Shown here: piece by piece, positions 1 through 12,169 of the stretch
Layout of the letters: each line of letters starts with the position of its first letter
How positions within the stretch are numbered: position 1 is the first letter of the stretch
Source: Hedera helix
Lineage: Eukaryota; Streptophyta; Magnoliopsida; Apiales; Araliaceae
Assembly (NCBI GenBank): GCA_947179155.2
Contig: OX359275.1
Coordinates: 1,983,501-2,047,500 of the forward strand
DNA length: 64,000 bases
Direction: 5' to 3'
Made by a program: the position numbers and the translations under genes
The notes under the pieces: generated by a model
What the model saw: the letters and a program-made list of their open reading frames with translations, nothing else
Database searches by the model: none
What the model was told of the DNA's origin: nothing

Positions 1-1199
1 TTAGATAATTAATAGAATATTATTAAATGATTAATAATATTAGAATGTTAATAAAATATTATTAAATTATTAATAATATTAGATAAGAGTTTGAACTCTA
101 TTAAATAACTAATATAGATTTTATGTGATTGAAATATTATTAAGTGATGATAATATTTTCTAAGTGTTTATATACCTTTAACTACATGATTATTTAGTTA
201 AGTGTTAGATGTGTAAGAAGTATATAGGTTATCATATGAATGTATATATGATTATTATTTAGTTTATTTACATTGAGCAATTCAATTATTGTTGAGCAAG
301 TATCTACACTCGTAGTTATTTGACAGACCTTTGAGTGAATTAATTATCAAAAATTACTTCACATCATTATTGTATTGTATTCGCACATAATGCCTTTGCA
401 AATGTTATAGTTCCGTAATTTAAGAATGTCTAAGTAAATTGTTTCAGCTAGACAATGAATGCCTAAATTCATCAAATTAAATATTTTAAAAGCTTATCTA
501 AACCATTGGTTAGTGCGGATTCTTATAGTAAGACTGAGAATGAACGACTCTAGTTAAAGAGGATTTTTATTTGTCGAAAAATCGAATTTGCGCAAGAAAT
601 CTAAATGTTATGCATATACATAGGATTCGAGAGGCTGATCCCCTCAAGTGTCCTATTTTTCGAGATGTCAGATATATGTATGTATGTTTTACCTTAGTAG
701 CAGTTCATGGTCATTAAAGACCACTCAGCAGTAAAGAGTCAATCCCTTCTTATAATGAAACATTGATTCTTGATTTCTTTCATAACTGTTATTCATTGTT
801 GAAAGCCCTGATGTTATTTTCCTTTTCATCATGATATATCGTATGTTGTTGCTTATAAACTTGCTGAGCCATTTAGTTGCTCATTCTTGCTATATCATGA
901 CTTAATTTCAGCTAAGCCCGAATGCTCTAAACAAGACAAAGGCAAGGGGAAAGCAAACGCTTAGTTTAGTTAATGCATACTAGATTAAATTACTGATATG
1001 TAATTTCTTTTGTATTTTCCTTACGATATGTAATGTTACGATTAAGGTTAATTGACCTTAGGAAGTGTAGCCTTTTTATAAGGAACCTTTTGTATTATTC
1101 CGCGAAGTTTAAATGCAATATATGTATTTAATTGTTAGTAGGTATTGTATAGTGAGAACCAAACCCGAGATTAAAGAACTCGGATTTGGGGTCGTCACA
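1..1199 (+). repeat. 3' portion of a chromoviral LTR (cut by window edge)
   Basis: The sequence ends in GGGGTCGTCACA, the sense-strand end of the chromoviral LTRs in this window, and is followed at 1200 by unrelated Tat-type pol sequence. It holds the markers of these LTRs in order: an AT palindrome array (about 1-170), the TGAGC-N9-GCTCA hairpin (865-883), a CAG acceptor-like site (909-911) and a lysine-rich coding-like tail with stop (914-964). It is closely related to LTR fragment E (25502-26693), which lies in the opposite orientation. Its 5' end is outside the window, so solo LTR and 3' LTR cannot be told apart. Confidence 0.8.
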
Positions 1200-1204
1200 T
1201 TCAC

Positions 1205-2015
1205 TTTAGAGCATTAGACGATTATTGATGAAGAGGCTACAAAGCTCCTAGGTGCTGAAGTTATTTCTGAAGGACTTTTATCCACTTTGACACATTGATT
1301 AGTTGATTGATGCAACGTCATGGCATTCTCTCCTCCATTTTTTTGGACGCCGTCTCGGGATATAATCAAATTTTGATGAGTAAGGAGGACATCCCAAAGA
1401 CGGCTTTCATCACACATCGAGTAATTTATGTATACAAGAGGATGCCTTTCGGATTGATCAATGTAAGTGTCATATACCAGATGATGATGAACAAAGTTTT
1501 TCGAAGACAGATCAGGAAAAACGTGGAGTTGTATGTGGACGACATGATTGTCAAAAGCATAAAGGATCAAGATCATTTGCAAGATTTAGAGGAGTGCTTT
1601 CAGACAGTCAGACATTACACCATGCGGCTTAATCCCCTGAACTGTACATTTGAGCTCAAATCGGGTAAATTCCTAGGTTACCTAGTTAGTAAAAGGGGGA
1701 TTGAGGCCAATCCAAAGAAGATTAAGGCCATATTGGATCTAAGGTCATCATAGAACTTTAAAGATGTGATTGACGGGTTAGGTAGTGGCTCTTCGGTGTT
1801 TTATGTCTAGGTCTATAGAACGATCCCTTTCGTTCTTGCATACATTGAAAGGCCCGATGAACAAGAAGAAGTTTCAATGGACATTAGATTGCAAAGATGC
1901 TTTTAAGGGAATTAAAAGGCATCTATCATTGTCTCCATTATTGCACAAACCTTTATAAAAAAAAAACCATGTATTTGTATTTGGCTATGAGCTCTTTGGC
2001 TATAGGGGCGGTATT
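1205..2015 (+). pseudogene. Tat-lineage Ty3/gypsy reverse transcriptase fragment
   Basis: This is a decayed piece of retrotransposon pol. The longest open stretch (1307-1753) shows reverse transcriptase motifs: DAVSGYNQILM, the YVDD catalytic box (ELYVDDMIVKS), and FLGYLV.KRGIEANPKKI, which is typical of the Tat clade rather than the chromoviral elements that fill most of the window. Upstream, IIDEEATKLLGA is readable at about 1222. Downstream (about 1861-2010) the connection and start of RNase H continue with stops. Frame changes near 1305 and a stop after 1750 show it is dead. The next part of the same pol resumes at 3341 after an inserted LTR. Confidence 0.8.
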
Positions 2016-3346
2016 TAATGAGTGAGATTAATACCTATGAATTTTGTGTCTTTTACTTGAAATTATGGCTTTGTTCTATATAGTTGCATGTTACTTTTTA
2101 TGTTTTTACCTTCATTTTGTAGGATATGCTTAAAGGGAGATATAGGAGCAAAATGAGAACAAAGCAGTTCATTTTGGAAAACTGGAACACTGGCGCGGGG
2201 TGCGCCAGGATTACAAAGGAGACGTCGTAGGGCGCGCATGAGAAAAATGGACACTGCTGGGGTAGCGCCACGCCATTTTAAGGCTAAACACGGCGCGGGG
2301 CACGCCGGTCGCAAACAACGACTGCTAACTTTGACGTTTTTATTAAAAGTGGACTTAGGCTCATCATTTTTATTATGTAATTAATTAAGGTATTATGCTA
2401 TAGTATAAATAGATAATATGTACCCTAATTAGATAAGAGATCATTTTTTGGCACATAGCAAAGAAGTCGTTGGGAATCAACTTGGAGGCAATTGGAGAAA
2501 ATACAAGGCGGAAGAAGAAAGGAGAAAAAGGCTGCATCATAATTTATTCTCTTTCTTTTTATTCTTCTTTTGAACTTTAAGATGTTGAACTATTTGACGT
2601 CTTTTTGTTATCAATTCCATTATGAACTAAGTTACTATTCAAGATTGCAAAGGAACTTATTATTAGCATGAATTAAATTATTGTTATATTTTCAGTTATT
2701 CATCTTTTATGAGTTATTTATCATATTTTGTTATGATTGTATGATTGTCTGGCCAACAATTGATGTGACACTCTAAATGAACTTGGGAAATAAAGTCTAG
2801 GATTAGGTTTGAATATGATAGCAAGTATTCTAATTTCCTTGCATATGATTGATTAATTAGATTCGTGCATAGAATAGGGATATATCTATGCATTGCTTAT
2901 AATTGTGATGAGAAATTATTCTTAATGAGTCTATTTCATTAAACAGGCATAGGAATATAGCATGTTCATTGAAATAAATATGTTTGTTAAATCATTAAAA
3001 AAATATTTGATAAGAACTACTTGTGAATTTTCAGTTACTAACTCCATTGAATGGAATAAATGGACGTAGAATCATTAGGTGCATGCGACATAATAGGGAA
3101 ATTTGTGATCCCGTGTTATTAAAATATGGTAAATTAATTATCGTGTTATTCTTAGTTTTCAATTTTTATTTAATCTCTCTTAAAAACCAAGGAGTGTTTG
3201 TCTCTAACAAGTTGAATTGAATTCAGATTAGTACTTTATAGATTATCTAGTATGTTTCTCCGTGGGATCGATACTTGATTTACTCCTATATTACTTGTTG
3301 ACCGTGTGCACTTGCGCATTACTATCATTATATAAAAAGAGCAAAA
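2016..3346 (+). mobile_element. Solo LTR inserted into Tat RNase H
   Basis: The Tat reading frame stops at 2015 and resumes at about 3347, and GTATT flanks the block on both sides (2011-2015 and 3347-3351), as a 5-bp target duplication would. The terminal TG and CA have decayed (it starts TAATGAG and ends GCAAAA). It shares segments with the solo LTR at 4447-6107: the TTTTGTAGGA stretch, AAGATGTTGAA.TATTTG, and a CGATACTTGATTTACTCC...TGCACTTGCG block near the 3' end. No gag or pol lies inside. A GC-rich island with repeated GGCGCGGGG/GCGCC motifs sits at about 2190-2310. Confidence 0.72.
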
Positions 3347-3594
3347 GTATTGGTTCGGGAAGAGGGAGAAAAGTTGTGTTTAACTTATTATGTCAGTCAC
3401 GCATTAAGGGACGCAGAGACGCGATATTCGAACCTAGAAAAATGCGCCTATACTTTGGTGATAGCTAGTAGGAACTTTACCATTATTTTTAGGGTCGGGT
3501 TGTCATCATCTATATAGATCAACCATTAAAGAAGGTGTTGAACATACCTGATGCTTCGGGAAGAATGGTGGCGTGGGTCATTGAGCTCAGTCAG
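3341..3594 (+). pseudogene. Tat-lineage RNase H fragment
   Basis: This continues the pol interrupted at 2015. Reading from about 3346 gives VLVREEG, then YYVSHALRDAETRYSNLEK, AYTLVIASRNF and, after a stop, PLKKVLNIPDASGRMVAWV, which match the RNase H region of Tat elements in order. The fragment ends abruptly at 3594, where a chromoviral LTR begins (TGTAATAACTGAG). The rest of RNase H and the linker to integrase are missing; integrase picks up at 29746. Confidence 0.75.
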
Positions 3595-4446
3595 TGTAAT
3601 AACTGAGAAAATTACGAATCAATTTTTTTTATAATTATATTCATTAGAAAATATGATGTGTGAAATTATGTTATGTATGTATTTATGTTGTATGATAAGA
3701 GGTAATAAGTTAGTTAATTTAACTTATTTGAATTAACTAAAGAATAAAAAAAAATGTAAGAAGAGCTTTTATGATGAAATCACAAAACTTGAATGTTGGC
3801 CTTAAATAACAAATAAGAAGTATAATAATCAACAAGTGAATTAATTATATGATTAATGAGGAAGAAGAAATAAATGAATTATTAAAGTTAACTCAATGTA
3901 GTAATATATGTAGGCTATGTGGTTAGTTTTATCACAAACCCAATGCAATATTATGTGGTAGTTTATTGAATCACGTTGTAATACTTGTATGTATGTGTTA
4001 GGGTTTAAAAAACAAGTCCAATATATGTTAAGCGTTAGTGTTTTATAAACTAGCTCAATTAAGTTGTCTAATTAACCTATAAATAACAAATCTAATTTAA
4101 TTATGTAATTAAACTAATGTGTTTATTTAATGAGCCCAATGTGGTTGCCTTATAAGATTTAATTAGTGAATCATATATAAAATATATGACGAGTCCAAAT
4201 TAATTCAAACTAGCCCAACACTTGTTTTTATTTCAAGTATCATAGTTAGCCCAATTAGTTAAATTGTTGGCAGCCCAAGTGTTGATAACTTAAATGAATG
4301 AATGTAATAACCAAATGAATTAAATTTTTGAGCCCAAACAATTGTAATTCAAAGCCTAAATAGAATTAATTTCAAGGTCCAAAGTGGAGTTTAATGTGCA
4401 TGTATAGGTGAATATGTATACATATATTGGTGTATATGTATATGGA

Positions 4447-6107
4447 TGATAATGAGTTTTTATTCCTATTTATTGACTATTTTTAGGCTTAATTATTTGT
4501 GACTTTATAAAAATTTTATTTGATTTTAGGTGATTTAATTAATTTTATGCATTATTGTTATTTTTAGGATTTTTATATGATTTTTAATTAATTTTGTAGG
4601 AAATTGAACCTTGGTGGCAAAGCTATAAATTCCTGCAAAAGTTAGTGGCATAACTGTAAATAACCAGTTGGGTGGCAATATCGTAATAACCTGAAACATG
4701 TTGGGCGTGCCTTGTGCGCGGTAAGAGAATGCAAGACCAGCAACAAAAACGATGTCGTATGGGATTATGGATGCGGCAGACGCATGTGCGGAGGACGATT
4801 GAATCAGTTTTTCTCCTAAACGTCACTGTATCATATGAAGAAGTGAATAGCATGCGCAATGCGTAGAGAAGCCTAGGCGGTTGTCAGCAGTTTAAAAAGC
4901 GCGTTGACTTCGGTCAACGCCGCATAAGGCAGTGTTTGGTCGTGCGCTAATTGCCAGATTCTGGGATTATTTGTTACTTTTTGATTCCTAATTGATTTTT
5001 AATTCCAATTTTAATTATGATTATTAATGTACTGCTATAAAGACACTACGTAGGTCTTATTTTCAGCAGATGAGAATACATTAACAGATTAGTAACATAT
5101 ATTAGAGTAGCTTAGGAGTAAAGTTATGAGCAAATATTCAATGCGAATGATTTAAGGATTGAAGGCAGAGCTTGGGGATTGAAGCCTGTGATCTGAGTGA
5201 CAGGCGGATATCAACATAGATTTGATTTGTTTTCTTTCTCTTTTATTTTTATAATTTTAAGATGTTGAATTATTTGTGGTTAATTAATTATTTAGTTATG
5301 AGTTAATTTTTATTTGAGATTGCAATTGAACCCAATGTGTAGTTTAAATTAATTTATTTTATTTTTAATTAAATTGATTATAATTGAATTGTTTACATAT
5401 TTTGTGTGTTCAAGTATTTAATTAGTTTCATTAATTAATGTGGTAATCTATATGAAGTTGACGAATGGATTATAGTGTTTAGACCTAATTAATTATTTTA
5501 TGCATTAATGTATTAATTAATTGTGATTAATTATTGAGATAATCTATATGAAATTAAAAGTGGATTATAGATTTAAATTCGGATATGATAATATATGAAT
5601 TTGTTTATTCATTTTAGGAAGAATATCATAATAGTGTATTGGATGAAGATACTCATAAGCCACATGTAACTTTGTTGAGAGTTAGGTCTGAATGAGTTTA
5701 TTTCAAGTTATTTTGCATAGCAATATAACAACTTAATTGGAATAAATTCTTTTATAATTCTTAAAAAATGTTAGTAAATAGTTAAGAAATTTCAGTTAAC
5801 GATTCTACATAATTAATTAATTAAAAAAAGAGTGAAGAAATTTAAATGAAGTATTGAGGGAAATTGTGATCTTGACTATTTTTAATTTGATTTAATCTTT
5901 TTCATTAGTTTAATTTAGTTAGTAATTTTAATTAGTTTATTTTATAATTAAATTATAATTGTTTAAATAAAATTAAGTTGATATAAAATTAGTATTTGAT
6001 ATTAATTATTTTTAATTCCCTATGAGTTCGACACTCGACTTAATCACTTTATTACTTGTGGGCTGCGTATACTTGCGTGTAAATTCTTATTTATATTTAG
6101 GCAAACA
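4447..6107 (+). mobile_element. Solo LTR nested in D1, target duplication ATGGA
   Basis: The block begins TGATAATGAG and ends GGCAAACA, so it has TG...CA termini, and is flanked by ATGGA at 4442-4446 and 6108-6112. The uninterrupted (empty) site is present in paralogue D2 at 23053-23057, which fixes both boundaries. The LTR is about 1.66 kb with no internal coding region. It is related to the solo LTR at 2016-3346 and probably belongs to a Tat-type family. A GC-rich patch lies around 4690-4930. Confidence 0.85.
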
Positions 6108-6378
6108 ATGGACGCTTATATAATTATATAAGACATAAAAATAAAGACAAATTGGAGTAATTATGGAGCTAATCCAAAATTTTGGGCCCCACATGGATGT
6201 GAAGCTTGCTTGTTTGGTTATTTTGAGTATAAAGTTGCTCAACATCTCCCCTACTCCCCTAGTCATTCAAAATGTCACTCAAATGGTCATTCAAAGTAAT
6301 AGTAAGCAATATTTGAGTCTTAATTGCATAAGTGTTGGTTGATTAGTAAGACTAAGACTAAACAATCTTATATAAGTT

Positions 6379-6388
6379 CTATAAATAG
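6379..6388 (+). promoter_or_regulatory. LTR TATA box (D1)
   Basis: The sequence CTATAAATAG is a full plant TATA consensus. It lies upstream of a purine-rich leader ending near 6540, and the same element is kept in D2 at 23331-23340 (TTATAAATAG) and in LTRs C, F and the solo LTR at 46616. It is probably the core promoter of this LTR family. No transcript evidence is available. Confidence 0.5.
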
Positions 6389-6778
6389 AACATTCACCAC
6401 GTTTAGAGAAGGTTGTAAGCTCATTTGAAAGTTTACTAAGCATATAAGAGAGATAGAGCTTTAGAGCTCTGGGAGCAAAACCACTTTGAGTATTAGTGAG
6501 TGGAAGATATTGTTCTAAAGGTTCATTCAAGAAAGAAGAAGAGAGCTAGCAATATCAAGCATTCAAGATCCATAAGGTTTAAAAGTTTTCTAACCTTAAA
6601 CTAGTTTTCATCTTCTTCGTATGAGTCTTTTTATATGCTTGGTTGTGGGAGAAATCTATGTGATGGAGATCTATGGTGAGATCCGAAGATATAAGGGTGA
6701 TTCATGATGGAGTATAGGTGAATATATGATATCTATGTGATCTATCTCTTTGTATGTGATTTTGATGGTCAAAAAGTA

Positions 6779-7321
6779 AGATGTCTTCTATCATTTCTTT
6801 AATATCCTTCTTAAGACCTTTGTCTTGACATCTTTTTTTAACATAATACAGTAGTATTACTACCCCCTCTATTTATTTTAAGCATGTACTATTAATGCCA
6901 ACACATAATTAATCTTAAAACATATAAAATCTGCTAACATGTTCTCCTTTAGTACGTAGTACACCATCATTTATATAGATAAGCCATTTTAAGTGTTCTT
7001 TTGCCTACTATCCATATGCACAATTTATTAATCACATATCCTCTAATCGTTTAATAGCCTATTCGCTATACCACGATCTCCCATTCACTCTAAATTCTGT
7101 TAAACGTTCATTCTATCATCACCTTGTCTTTCTATTATCACATTGCACATTTAATAAATATTTTTATTTTAATATCCTTCACATTAGTACCTAGTACTAT
7201 ACTTTTCTTAGCATCATGCTACATACATAACATATCCCGTACTTAACTCCAAAGTTGGGATTTTCAAAATTTTATAACTTCTATCAATATTCTCATATAT
7301 ATATCTCAACTTACAGAGCTA
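6779..7321. other. Unassigned AT-rich spacer
   Basis: This segment lies between the broken end of LTR D1 and the stop codon of the minus-strand pol remnant. No ORF, RNA gene or clear LTR terminus was found. In the young element the distance from pol stop to LTR is only about 50 bp, so most of this block is probably a longer 3' region of the older element or unrelated filler. A minus-orientation 3' LTR expected here is not recognisable. Confidence 0.4.
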
Positions 7322-10300
7322 CTAAAAAAAATTCGGATAATTATTCCTCATCTTTTCTTCAAGTTCTTACGTAGCTTCCTCAACATTGTGGTTCCTCCAA
7401 AGCACTTTGACAAAATGTATAACCTTATTTCATAAAGTCTGTTCCTTTCCTATCTAATATTTGGACATAAATTTCTTCATATGATAAGTCTTTCTCAACT
7501 TGAATCGGCTCATAGGAGATGACATGCTTGTAATCAGGCTTGTATGGCCGCAATACTGATACATGAAACACATTATGAATATGTTCCATTTCAGAAGGTA
7601 GAGTTATCTCGTACGCCACTTCACCTACTCTTTTCAATATTTCGAACGGTCCTATGAACCTCATACTCAGTTTTTCTTTCTTTTCAAATCTGATTTGCCC
7701 TTTCTAGGGAGACACTTTCATAAACACAAAACTTCCTACTTCAAAATTTTGCTTTTATCGATGTAGATCTGCATACTTCTTCTGTCAGTCCTGAGCTGCT
7801 CCTAGCCGAGCTCTTATTACTCTGATAATTTATATTGTTTGCTGAACCAATTTCGGCCCCAATAGTCGACGTTCTCATACTTCATCCCAACATAGAGATT
7901 TTCTACATTTCCTTCCATACAAAGCTTTATAAGGCGGTATGTCTATGCTCGCATGATAATTGTTATTGTATGAAAATTCTACTGAAGGTAAATGGTCCTC
8001 CTAACTGCCATTGAAATCCATCACACAGGCTCTGAGCATATCTTCTAATGTCTGAATTGTTCTCTCACTTTGCCCATCAGTCTGCAGATGATACGCTGTA
8101 TTAACTACATCCCTATTCTTTCCTGAAGATTCTTTCAAAAATTTAATGTGAAGCGCGGATCTTTACCTGACATAATTGATATTGGCACTCCATGTGTTGA
8201 TACTATCTCCTTAATGTACAACTTGGCCAACTGATCCAAATTGAATTTAACCTTGATCGACAAAAAGTGCGCTGACTTTGTTAGTCGATCTACAATCACC
8301 CATATCACGTCATATCCATTCTGTGTTGCTGGAAGTCCTACAATAAAATCCATCGTGATATACTCCCATTTCTATTCAAGAATCTCTAATGGTTGTAATA
8401 ACCCGCTTGGTCTCTGATGTTCTGCCTGTACCCTCTGACAAGTTAGGCATTAGCTGACACATTCTGCAATCTTCCTTTTCATATTCGGCCACCAAAAATA
8501 CTGATGTAGATCTTGATATATCTTTGTACTCCCGGGATGTATCGAGTATCTCATATTGTGAGCATTTTGCAAAATCTCCTCTTGTAATTCCGGCACTAAT
8601 GGTACCCAAACACGATTTTTAAATATTCGCAATCCTTTACTGTCCACTTTGAACTTGACCTCTTCTCCATTGGTCATTCTCTTCCTTATTCTTTCGTATT
8701 CTTCATCTTTGTCTTGAGCCTCTCTCATCTTATCTAATAAGGTTAGACTCGCTTTCATCTCTGTCGATTTCTCTTCCGACTCCTTTGGATTTTTTTACCT
8801 TTAACTCCATTCAAGTCATTTCTTTGACCAGTTCTTCCTAGTCTGTTAATACAAACAACTTTCCTATGCTCTTTCTGCTTAGAACATTTGCTACCACGTT
8901 AGCTTTGTCGGGATGATATAAAATCTCACAATCATAATCTTTGATCAATTCTAACCATCTCATCTGCCTCATGTTCAACTCATTTTGTGTGAAAATATAC
9001 TTTAGACTTTTATGGTCTGTGAATATCTCACTTTTTTCTCCATATAAATAATGCCTCCAAATTTTAAGGGTAAACACTACCGCTGCCAACTCCAATTCAT
9101 GGGTAGGGTATCCCTTCTCATAATCCTTTAATTGTTTTGATGCATACGCAATGAACTTGTCGTTCTGCATAAGCACACAGCCTAATCCCTTGTACGATGC
9201 ATCACTCTAGACCATAAAACCTCCCGTATTGTCTGGTAAAGTCAACACAGGTGCTTCACTAAGTCTCTTTTTTAATTCCTGAAAACTCTCATCGCACTTC
9301 TATGTCCATACATATTTTACTATCTTTCTCATCAAATTGGTTAACGGCGTTGCTATCTTCGAAAATTCCTTGATAAATCACCGCTTCCACTTTTACAAGA
9401 TCTACTGAAACTCCCTCCTTATCAATAACATGACCTAGAAATTAAACTTTCTCTAACCAAACTTCACATTTCAAAAATTTGACATATAACTGCTCATTCC
9501 TTAATATCTCCAACACCAATCTTAAATGTTCGGCGTGTTTCTCTTCCATTTTGGAATAAACCAAAATATCGTCAATGAACACAATTACAAATTTATCCTA
9601 ATACTGCTTGAATATTTTGTTTATCATGTCCATAAATAAGGCTGGCGCATTGGCCAGTCCAAACAACATCACCAGAAACTCATAATGGCCGTAATGAGTT
9701 CTAAATGCCATATTGGGTACGTCTTCCTTTATTATTTTTAACTGATGGTAGCCAGTCCTTAAGTCAATATTTGAAAAGTACTTCGCCCCTTTTAATTGAT
9801 CAAATAAATCGTCAATTTTTGGCAGCGGGTACTTGTTCTTAATCGTTACTTTATTCAATTCTCTAGTCCATACAAAGACTCATCGATTCATCTTTCTTCT
9901 TTACAAATAGCATAAGTGCTCCCCATTGAGAAACACTAGGCTGAATGTACTTCCTATCCAACAACTCTTGTAATTGAACCATCAACTCCCTCATTTCTAC
10001 CAGAGTCATCCTATATGGTGCTTTTGATATTGGTGTTGTTCCCGGTACTAAATTAATCACGAATTCTATCACCCTATCTGGCGAAAGACCTGATAGTTCA
10101 TATGGAAAACATTCATGAACTCCTTAACTACTGGTATTTCTTTCATCTCAGGATTCACCATTTGTGTATCTACTACTTGTGTCAGATATCCTTCACATCA
10201 TTTCTTCAACAGTTTCTTGGCCTGCATCATCGTCAGATAACAAGATTGTCTTAACGACTTGCTGTCATAAAATATGACCTTAGACTTATTTGGTGTCTTA

Positions 10301-10384
10301 AGATGTATACACTTATTCTGATAATCAATTACAGCTCCGTAATTAAACAACCAATCCATCCCAAGTATAACATTGAACTCCCCC
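7322..10384 (-). pseudogene. Decayed chromoviral pol (PR end, RT, RNase H, integrase, chromodomain)
   Basis: Reading the minus strand from 10384 down, the order is: end of protease (EFN.ILGMDWLF, cut by LTR B), RT (10072-9598, with KYIQPSVSQWGA, DLRTGYHQLK, NAPALFMDM), RNase H (9176-8838, TDHKSLKYIFTQ, YHPDKANVVA), integrase zinc-binding region (8758-8450, SIHPGSTK, FWWPNMK), integrase core (8353-8135, MDFIVGLP, VDRLTKSAHF), GPF and LRPYKPDY region (7664-7425) and a frameshifted chromodomain ending PNFF-stop at 7322. Many stops and shifts make it nonfunctional. It is closely related to the young element's pol. It probably belongs with LTR C, the extra ORF and the gag stub at 18136-22998, split by insertion of element B. 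Confidence 0.85.
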
Positions 10385-11987
10385 TGTAATGTCCTAGAAT
10401 TTCCACGTCTTTATTTTTTTAAATTATTAATTTAATTTCTATCGAGTTATTTTTACGAGATTATTTAAATCTTTTTATGTGATTAATTAATTACGTAATT
10501 AAATAATTATGTAATTAATTACTAGAATTAATTAAAGGGGGTCACTAATATGTTATTAAATTAGTAAACAAACCCTAAAGTTTTAATATCAAAATAATTG
10601 ATAAGTTTCCTATTAATTAAATATTCAATTAAGTTGAATATAATGAGTTAATTAAATATAATAAATTAATTAATATGATTATTAATTAATATAAATAATG
10701 TGAAATATTAATAATAATATTTATTAGTCCATTTAGTAATTTAATACTAATGGTTTAGAATATTTAATTATTTATTTAATCTAATTATTTATTTAATCAT
10801 GGTTATTAAATTAGCCCAACATGGGTCAATTAGTAGGCCAAGTGGAGAATAATAAAATTTGACAATTTAGTAGCCAAAACAATTTAATAGGAGCCCAATT
10901 GGTATTTTAAATAAAGCCCAATACTTGGCCCACTTGGAAAATACTTAATTTAACTATTATTAATTTAAAAAAATGGAGATGACAATTTTTTTGGGACAAA
11001 TGATGTCCATCAGCCGACATGTTGGGAGGAGAGAGAGAAAAAAATTGATTTTGTTTTATTTTAGTTTATTTTCTTATTTATTTAATAATTAGATTGCTTG
11101 TATGGTTTTTTGTTAATACATGCACCATCCCTCTTTTCACCTAATGTGGTTAACTTGTGTAAGTATCCAATAGCTAGCATATGATGGTCTAGCTTATTAG
11201 ATATATTATGTGTATCTAAGAATTTTACAAGTATACTTGTTTTATTAAGGCATTTACACTTCATTTTGCTCCAAGACCAAAAGAGAGAGTTGAGAGAAAT
11301 AGCTTGGGAGAGTAAATATTTGAGAGATATTTTGGGTGGAGCTTCAAGGAAGAAGAAGAAATTCTAAGTAGTTCATGTCATCTTCTTTCACAATATATTT
11401 TGGAAAGAAGAGGAGAATAGCTATCAAAACAAGGTAATTATTTTATAAACCCTAATCTTATTTTCTTTCAAGTTATGGTAGAAATATTAACCTAGTAATT
11501 TTTATGGTTAAAATCATGCTATGTATGCTTCTATAATTGATCATGAGTTTAACTTATGTTTTATAAAGTTTTAATGATGGAAAACATGTGTTTGGTAATG
11601 TGTAATCAAATCTAAAAATAATGTCCAAAAATAACTTTTATAAAATTTAGATTTAATGTTATAATATTATAGAACATTAAATCATGAGAAAAACAAAGTT
11701 TGAATCACTCAAAATGGAGTTATACACAAAAAGTTATGATTTGTGGTAGTTTATGTGATGTAAAAATTTTTATAATTTTTTTTTTATATTAAATCATGAA
11801 AAATTAAATTTTCATGTTATAAATTAATATTAAGTGATTGGTAATTTTTTTGGATTTTTATTGAGGAGTTAAAGATTTCTTGAAGGTATAATTTTATTTA
11901 AAGTAGCACTGTTCACATTCTGCTGGGAGAGAGAAAATAACACTGGTCGCGCAATGCGCGAAGGACTGTTCACTGCCGACCGCGGAG

Positions 11988-12005
11988 CCAAACGACGTCG
12001 TTTGG
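11988..12005. repeat. Perfect 18-bp palindrome in LTR B
   Basis: CCAAACGACGTCGTTTGG reads the same on both strands. A second CG-rich inverted repeat (AAAACGG-CA-CCGTTTT) lies at 12060-12075. Both stand in a CG-rich island (about 11940-12110) inside an otherwise very AT-rich LTR. Confidence 0.7.
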
Positions 12006-12169
12006 CATAAGAAAATAATTACTCCGCGCATTCACGCAGAAGCCAGCAAACGGGACTTCAAAACGGCACCGTTTTGGGCTGTTCATTTTATTACGCGCGC
12101 CATGCGCGGAAGAAAATTTCGGGAAAATTACAAGTTTGCCCCTCCGTTCGTTTTTTCGGCTTAATTACA

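Larger units (their letters stand above)
3595..6778 (+). repeat. Chromoviral LTR fragment D1 (sense orientation)
   Basis: It begins TGTAATAACTGAG directly after Tat RNase H, matching in form the TGTAATGACC start of the intact chromovirus LTR in sense orientation. It is interrupted by a solo LTR at 4447-6107 and stops at 6778 inside the presumed 5' leader, just after TGGTCAAAAAGTA. About 720 bp (4397-4446 plus 6108-6778) are duplicated at 23008-23730 in fragment D2. It carries a TATA box at 6379-6388 and a GAAGAAGAGAGCTAGC-type leader. The downstream half of the LTR is absent here. Confidence 0.7.
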
